Below are positions 5,112 to 7,631 of a stretch of 7,631 nt of DNA, in pieces. Numbering within the stretch: position 1 is the first letter of the stretch; every line of letters starts with the position of its first letter. Source of the DNA: an uncultured Bacilli bacterium (lineage in GTDB: Bacteria > Bacillota_I > Bacilli_A > RF39 > UBA660); NCBI GenBank assembly GCA_947627525.1, contig CANQWJ010000058.1:1-7631 (forward strand), given 5' to 3'. The notes under the pieces were generated by a model, which was given only the letters and a program-made list of their open reading frames with translations, ran no database searches and was not told the origin of the DNA. The position numbers were made by a program, and so were the translations under genes.

Positions 5112-5524
5112 TGCGTTATTTAGGTTTAGACTTGGGCAGCCGAACGCTGGGAATGGCTCTTAGTGATTCTTCTGGAATTATCGCCTCAAGTTATAAGATA
5201 ATAAGACATAATGAAGAATATGAGCGCTTAGTTCAAGATGTTTGGGATGTCGTTCAAGAAAAAAATATTGATGCTTTAGTATTAGGATTACCTAAAAATA
5301 TGAATAATACTATTGGTCCAAAAGGTGAATTATCATTACAGTTTAAAGATATGTTAGAAAAAAAGACCCATCTTCCTGTTTATCTAGAAGATGAAAGACT
5401 AACAACCAAAGAAGCCGAAAATCTTTTAATAAAGAATGATACTTCCCGTAAAAAAAGAAAAAAAGTTATTGATAGTATGGCTGCGACAATAATTTTACAG
5501 TCATATTTAGATAGAAATAGATAA
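5111..5524 (+). CDS. ruvX: RuvX/YqgF family Holliday-junction resolvase-like nuclease
   Basis: This 137-residue protein is an RNase H-fold nuclease of the YqgF family, linked in different bacteria to 16S rRNA end processing and Holliday-junction resolution. Motifs are GLDLGSRTLGMALSD (5-19) with D7, VLGLPKNMN (57-65), EDERLTTKEAE (93-103) and KKRKKVIDSMAA (114-125) with D121; these acidic positions form the expected metal-binding active site. One small deviation is that the usual NMDG reads NMNN (63-66), so that aspartate is missing. The length is normal. It starts at ATG 5111, sharing one base with the ireB stop (TAATG), so it is probably translated by coupling. It is followed by yrzB after 11 nt. 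Confidence 0.94.
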   Translation: MRYLGLDLGSRTLGMALSDSSGIIASSYKIIRHNEEYERLVQDVWDVVQEKNIDALVLGLPKNMNNTIGPKGELSLQFKDMLEKKTHLPVYLEDERLTTKEAENLLIKNDTSRKKRKKVIDSMAATIILQSYLDRNR

Positions 5525-5535
5525 GGAGAACAATT

Positions 5536-5844
5536 ATGGAAAATAATACTTTTAAAGTAATTAATGAAGAAGGAAGAGAAATCGTTTGTGATATTTTGTT
5601 TACATTTGATTCTGAAGAAACTAATAAGAGTTATATTGTATATACTGATAATACCAAGGATGAAGCTGGAAATATTCAAGTTTTCGCATCTATCTATGAT
5701 CCAAAACAAGAAAATCCACGCTTAGATCCAATTGAAACAGAACAAGAATGGAAAATAATCGAAACGATTTTAAATACTTTACAAGAAGAAATAAAAAAGA
5801 AAACAGCACCTAATTCTAATGAAGGAGATAAAGACGCCCAATAA
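5536..5844 (+). CDS. yrzB: DUF1292 family protein (YrzB-like)
   Basis: This acidic 102-residue protein has the DUF1292 pattern: I(V/C)DILFTFDSEETNKSYIVYTD near 16-37, then an acidic segment VFASIYDP (49-56), L.PIETEQEW (63-72) and a C-terminal helix. The family is small, cytosolic and of unknown function, and in many Bacillota it follows ruvX exactly as here, which makes the call secure. The ATG has AAGGAG (5523-5528) seven bases upstream. The C-terminal 20 residues are low complexity and polar (KKK then N, S, G, D). A strong GAAGGAG lies inside its last codons, discussed at the mltG start. Confidence 0.9.
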   Translation: MENNTFKVINEEGREIVCDILFTFDSEETNKSYIVYTDNTKDEAGNIQVFASIYDPKQENPRLDPIETEQEWKIIETILNTLQEEIKKKTAPNSNEGDKDAQ

Positions 5845-5852
5845 GACGTTTT
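5821..5852 (+). promoter_or_regulatory. Displaced ribosome binding site and hairpin before mltG
   Basis: GAAGGAGAT (5821-5829) is a strong Shine-Dalgarno sequence but has no start codon at normal distance. Directly after it AAGACG (5831-5836) can pair with CGTTTT (5847-5852, one G-U), with the yrzB stop codon in the loop. The pairing would bring the site nearer to the mltG ATG at 5865, which has no good site of its own. The T run at 5854-5859 could alternatively make this a weak partial terminator. Confidence 0.35.
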
Positions 5853-5864
5853 CTTTTTTGAAGT

Positions 5865-6950
5865 ATGAAAACATTAAGAAACATAATGATTTTTTTCTTT
5901 TTCAGTATGGCTATCTTAATTGTGGTTGTTTGCTGTTTATACAATTACAATTTAAAGCCTGTTGATAAGAATAGTACTGAAAAAATTGTTGTTGAAATAC
6001 CTAGTGGGGCATCAGTTAAAAATATTGGTACTATTTTAAAAGAGAAAGATTTGATTAAAAGTGCTAAGTTCTTTAGTGTGTATTGTAGAATTTATAAAGT
6101 AAATAATATGAAAGCAACGACCTATACTTTATCAAAGAGTATGAGTCTTGAAGAAATAGTCAAGACGCTTCAAGAGGGGAATGGTTATAATCCTGATGAG
6201 ATAAGTATTACTTTTCAAGAAGGAATTAATATGCGAAAAGTAGCTAGTATCATTGCTAAAAATACTAATAATAAAGAGGATGATGTCTATAATCTTTTAA
6301 AAGATACTGCTTATTTAGATGAATTAATAAAAAATTATTGGTTTATTGATGAGAGTATAAAAAATCCTAATATTTATTATTCTTTAGAGGGTTATTTATA
6401 TCCTAATACTTATAAATTTAAAAATAAAGATGTTACAGTTAAAGATATATTTAAAGTTATGTTAGATCAAATGGGAAAAGTATTAGAGAAATATAAAGGC
6501 GTTATTAATGGTAATAAATATAGTGTTCATGAGATTTTAACTCTTTCATCAATTGTTGAATTAGAAGGAAAAGGTGAAGAAGCTCGTCGTGGTATCGCTT
6601 CTGTATTCTATAATCGTCTTAATCATAATATGTCCCTTGGAAGTGATGTAACAACTTATTATGCTGCAAAAGTCGAAATGAATGAAAGAGATTTGCGAAA
6701 GGACGAAATAAACGCAATTAATGCTTATAATACGCGTTCTAGTAGCATGGTTGGAAAATTACCAATTGGTCCTATTTCTAATCCTAGTGAGTCTTCAATA
6801 AAAGGTGTCTTATATCCTGAAGAAAATTCTCCTTATTACTATTTTGTAGCTGATAAAAATGGAAAAGTTTATTTTACTAAAACATATAATGAACATCTTG
6901 CCATAATTGAAAAATTGAAAAGCGAAGGTGCTTGGTATGAATGGAACTAG
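5865..6950 (+). CDS. mltG: Endolytic murein transglycosylase MltG
   Basis: This 361-residue membrane enzyme cuts nascent peptidoglycan strands, setting glycan length and probably acting at synthesis sites. Residues 1-8 are basic, 9-26 a membrane anchor, about 40-88 a LysM-like region (IPSGASVKNIGTILKEKDLI), and the YceG catalytic domain runs from about 115 to 358. Signature motifs are FQEG (117-120), LEGYLYPNTY (174-183), SSIVELE (228-234) with catalytic E232, ASVFYNRL (245-252), LGSDVTTYY (258-266), AYNTR (287-291), LPIGPISNPS (299-308) and YYFVADKNG (325-333). Length is typical. An in-frame TGA at 5859 rules out a longer start. The ATG lacks a proper ribosome binding site, only GAAG touching it. 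It overlaps trmR by 14 nt. Confidence 0.94.
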   Translation: MKTLRNIMIFFFFSMAILIVVVCCLYNYNLKPVDKNSTEKIVVEIPSGASVKNIGTILKEKDLIKSAKFFSVYCRIYKVNNMKATTYTLSKSMSLEEIVKTLQEGNGYNPDEISITFQEGINMRKVASIIAKNTNNKEDDVYNLLKDTAYLDELIKNYWFIDESIKNPNIYYSLEGYLYPNTYKFKNKDVTVKDIFKVMLDQMGKVLEKYKGVINGNKYSVHEILTLSSIVELEGKGEEARRGIASVFYNRLNHNMSLGSDVTTYYAAKVEMNERDLRKDEINAINAYNTRSSSMVGKLPIGPISNPSESSIKGVLYPEENSPYYYFVADKNGKVYFTKTYNEHLAIIEKLKSEGAWYEWN

Positions 6951-7536
6951 TAATTATTCCTTAATTAAGGAAATTAAAGAGTATGCTAAAGAAAATAATG
7001 TTCCCATCATGAATGATGAAGGGATAAATTTTCTTACTAATTTTGTCATTAAACATCAAACGGAAAATGTTTTAGAAATTGGAACAGCGATTGGTTTTTC
7101 GGCAATCTCCATGGCTCTTGCTAATCCTAAATTAAAGGTTACAACAATTGAGCGTGATGAAAATAGATATTTAGAAGCCGTTAAAAATATTAAAAAATTT
7201 GCTTTAGAAGACAGAATAACACTATTATTTCAAGATGCACTAGATGCTAAAATCGAAGGGGAATTTGATTTAATATTTATTGATGCTGCTAAAGGACAAA
7301 ATCGTAATTTTTTTGAAAAATTTGAAAATTTATTAACTGATAATGGTTATATCATTACAGATAATATGAAATTCCATGGTTATGTTGATAAAGATGAAAG
7401 CGAAATTAAATCTCATAATTTAAGGGGTTTGGTCCGTAAAATAAAAGATTATCGTACTTTCTTAGAAGAAAATGAAAATTATAGTACTATCTTTTATGAT
7501 GTCGGTGATGGTATTGCTGTTACGAGTAAAAACTAA
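6937..7536 (+). CDS. trmR: O-methyltransferase TrmR/YrrM family (tRNA 5-hydroxyuridine methyltransferase)
   Basis: This 199-residue class I SAM-dependent methyltransferase has motif I VLEIGTAIGFSAI (45-57), acidic loop E72 in TTIERD, motif FQDAL (98-102), DLIFIDAAKGQ (111-121) with D116, and TDN (141-143); D116, D142 and N143 fit the metal-binding residues of the catechol-OMT-like family. In Bacillus the orthologue in the same position after mltG, YrrM/TrmR, makes 5-methoxyuridine at tRNA position 34. ATG 6937 is chosen because GAAGGTG (6924-6930) sits six bases upstream; an in-frame GTG at 6928 is part of that site. The start lies inside mltG, so translation is likely coupled. It is the last gene of the operon. 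Confidence 0.92.
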   Translation: MNGTSNYSLIKEIKEYAKENNVPIMNDEGINFLTNFVIKHQTENVLEIGTAIGFSAISMALANPKLKVTTIERDENRYLEAVKNIKKFALEDRITLLFQDALDAKIEGEFDLIFIDAAKGQNRNFFEKFENLLTDNGYIITDNMKFHGYVDKDESEIKSHNLRGLVRKIKDYRTFLEENENYSTIFYDVGDGIAVTSKN

Positions 7537-7558
7537 GAGATGTTAAAGTTAACATCTC
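7537..7558 (+). other. Perfect hairpin directly after trmR
   Basis: GAGATGTTA (7537-7545) pairs perfectly with TAACATCTC (7550-7558) around AAGT, beginning at the base after the stop codon. There is no T run after it. It may protect the mRNA 3' end or assist the following terminator. Confidence 0.7.
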
Positions 7559-7593
7559 AGACTGTTGACAAAGTCAATGGTCTTTTCTTTTTT
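7559..7593 (+). terminator. Terminator of the ireB-trmR operon
   Basis: AGACTGTTGAC (7559-7569) pairs with GTCAATGGTCT (7573-7583) over 11 pairs, including two adjacent G-U wobbles, around AAA, followed by TTTCTTTTTT. It touches the preceding hairpin without any spacer. Confidence 0.85.
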
Positions 7594-7605
7594 AAAAATA
7601 TGTAG

Positions 7606-7611
7606 TATAAT
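7606..7611 (+). promoter_or_regulatory. -10 box for a gene beyond the window
   Basis: A consensus TATAAT lies 12 nt after the terminator T run. The position for a -35 (about 7583-7588) is TTTTCT, a poor match in the terminator tail. The remaining 20 nt contain no start codon, so the gene lies outside. Confidence 0.4.
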
Positions 7612-7631
7612 GTATTCGTAAGGTTGCTTTA

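Noticed and set aside
5380..5709. Minus-strand open frame opposite ruvX and yrzB
   Set aside because: It is antisense to two conserved genes and has no promoter or ribosome binding site of its own.
7565..7570. Perfect TTGACA as a -35 box
   Set aside because: It is part of the terminator stem and 35 nt from the nearest TATAAT, too far for a sigma-A promoter.
1..7631. CRISPR array, toxin-antitoxin pair, defence island or biosynthetic cluster
   Set aside because: No regularly spaced repeats, nuclease or antitoxin-like gene pairs, or biosynthetic enzymes were found; most genes match core Bacillota families in conserved order.

Overview
This is an AT-rich stretch (roughly 30% GC by eye) from a low-GC Gram-positive bacterium of the Bacillota, or a gut relative with a reduced genome. 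Evidence for this is the Bacillus-like gene order ireB-ruvX-yrzB-mltG-trmR, the lspA-rluD pair, strong GGTGA/GGAGG ribosome binding sites, UUCG or GNRA hairpin terminators and sigma-A-type promoters. The standard code applies: tryptophan is TGG throughout, and lspA ends on TGA.

Layout. Positions 1-77 are the right end of an IS3-family insertion sequence, with the last codons of its transposase. It abuts a minus-strand DUF4186 gene (82-459), which diverges from a tRNA-Glu(CUC) gene (553-629) that has its own promoter and terminator. Two small membrane-anchored proteins of unknown function follow (752-1798) and end in a strong terminator. Next come a YlmC/YmxH PRC-barrel protein (1847-2077), signal peptidase II overlapping an RluD-type pseudouridine synthase (2141-3572), and a GluP/YqgP-like rhomboid protease (3640-4779) with its own terminator.

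The right half is one compact operon (4860-7536): ireB, ruvX (yqgF), the DUF1292 gene yrzB, mltG and trmR (yrrM). ireB and ruvX overlap by 1 nt and mltG and trmR by 14 nt. The operon ends in two abutting hairpins, the second a terminator, and a -10 box for the next gene lies near the window edge.

Functionally, LspA handles lipoprotein maturation, the rhomboid and YlmC are membrane or envelope related, MltG releases nascent glycan strands, IreB belongs to a PASTA-kinase (cell-wall stress) pathway, and RluD, TrmR and the tRNA concern translation. Most of the window is ordinary core genome. I see no clear new multi-gene system. The least explained parts are the DUF4186/IS junction, the atypical tRNA-Glu, the two unknown membrane proteins, a possible structured start site at mltG and the tandem hairpins after trmR.
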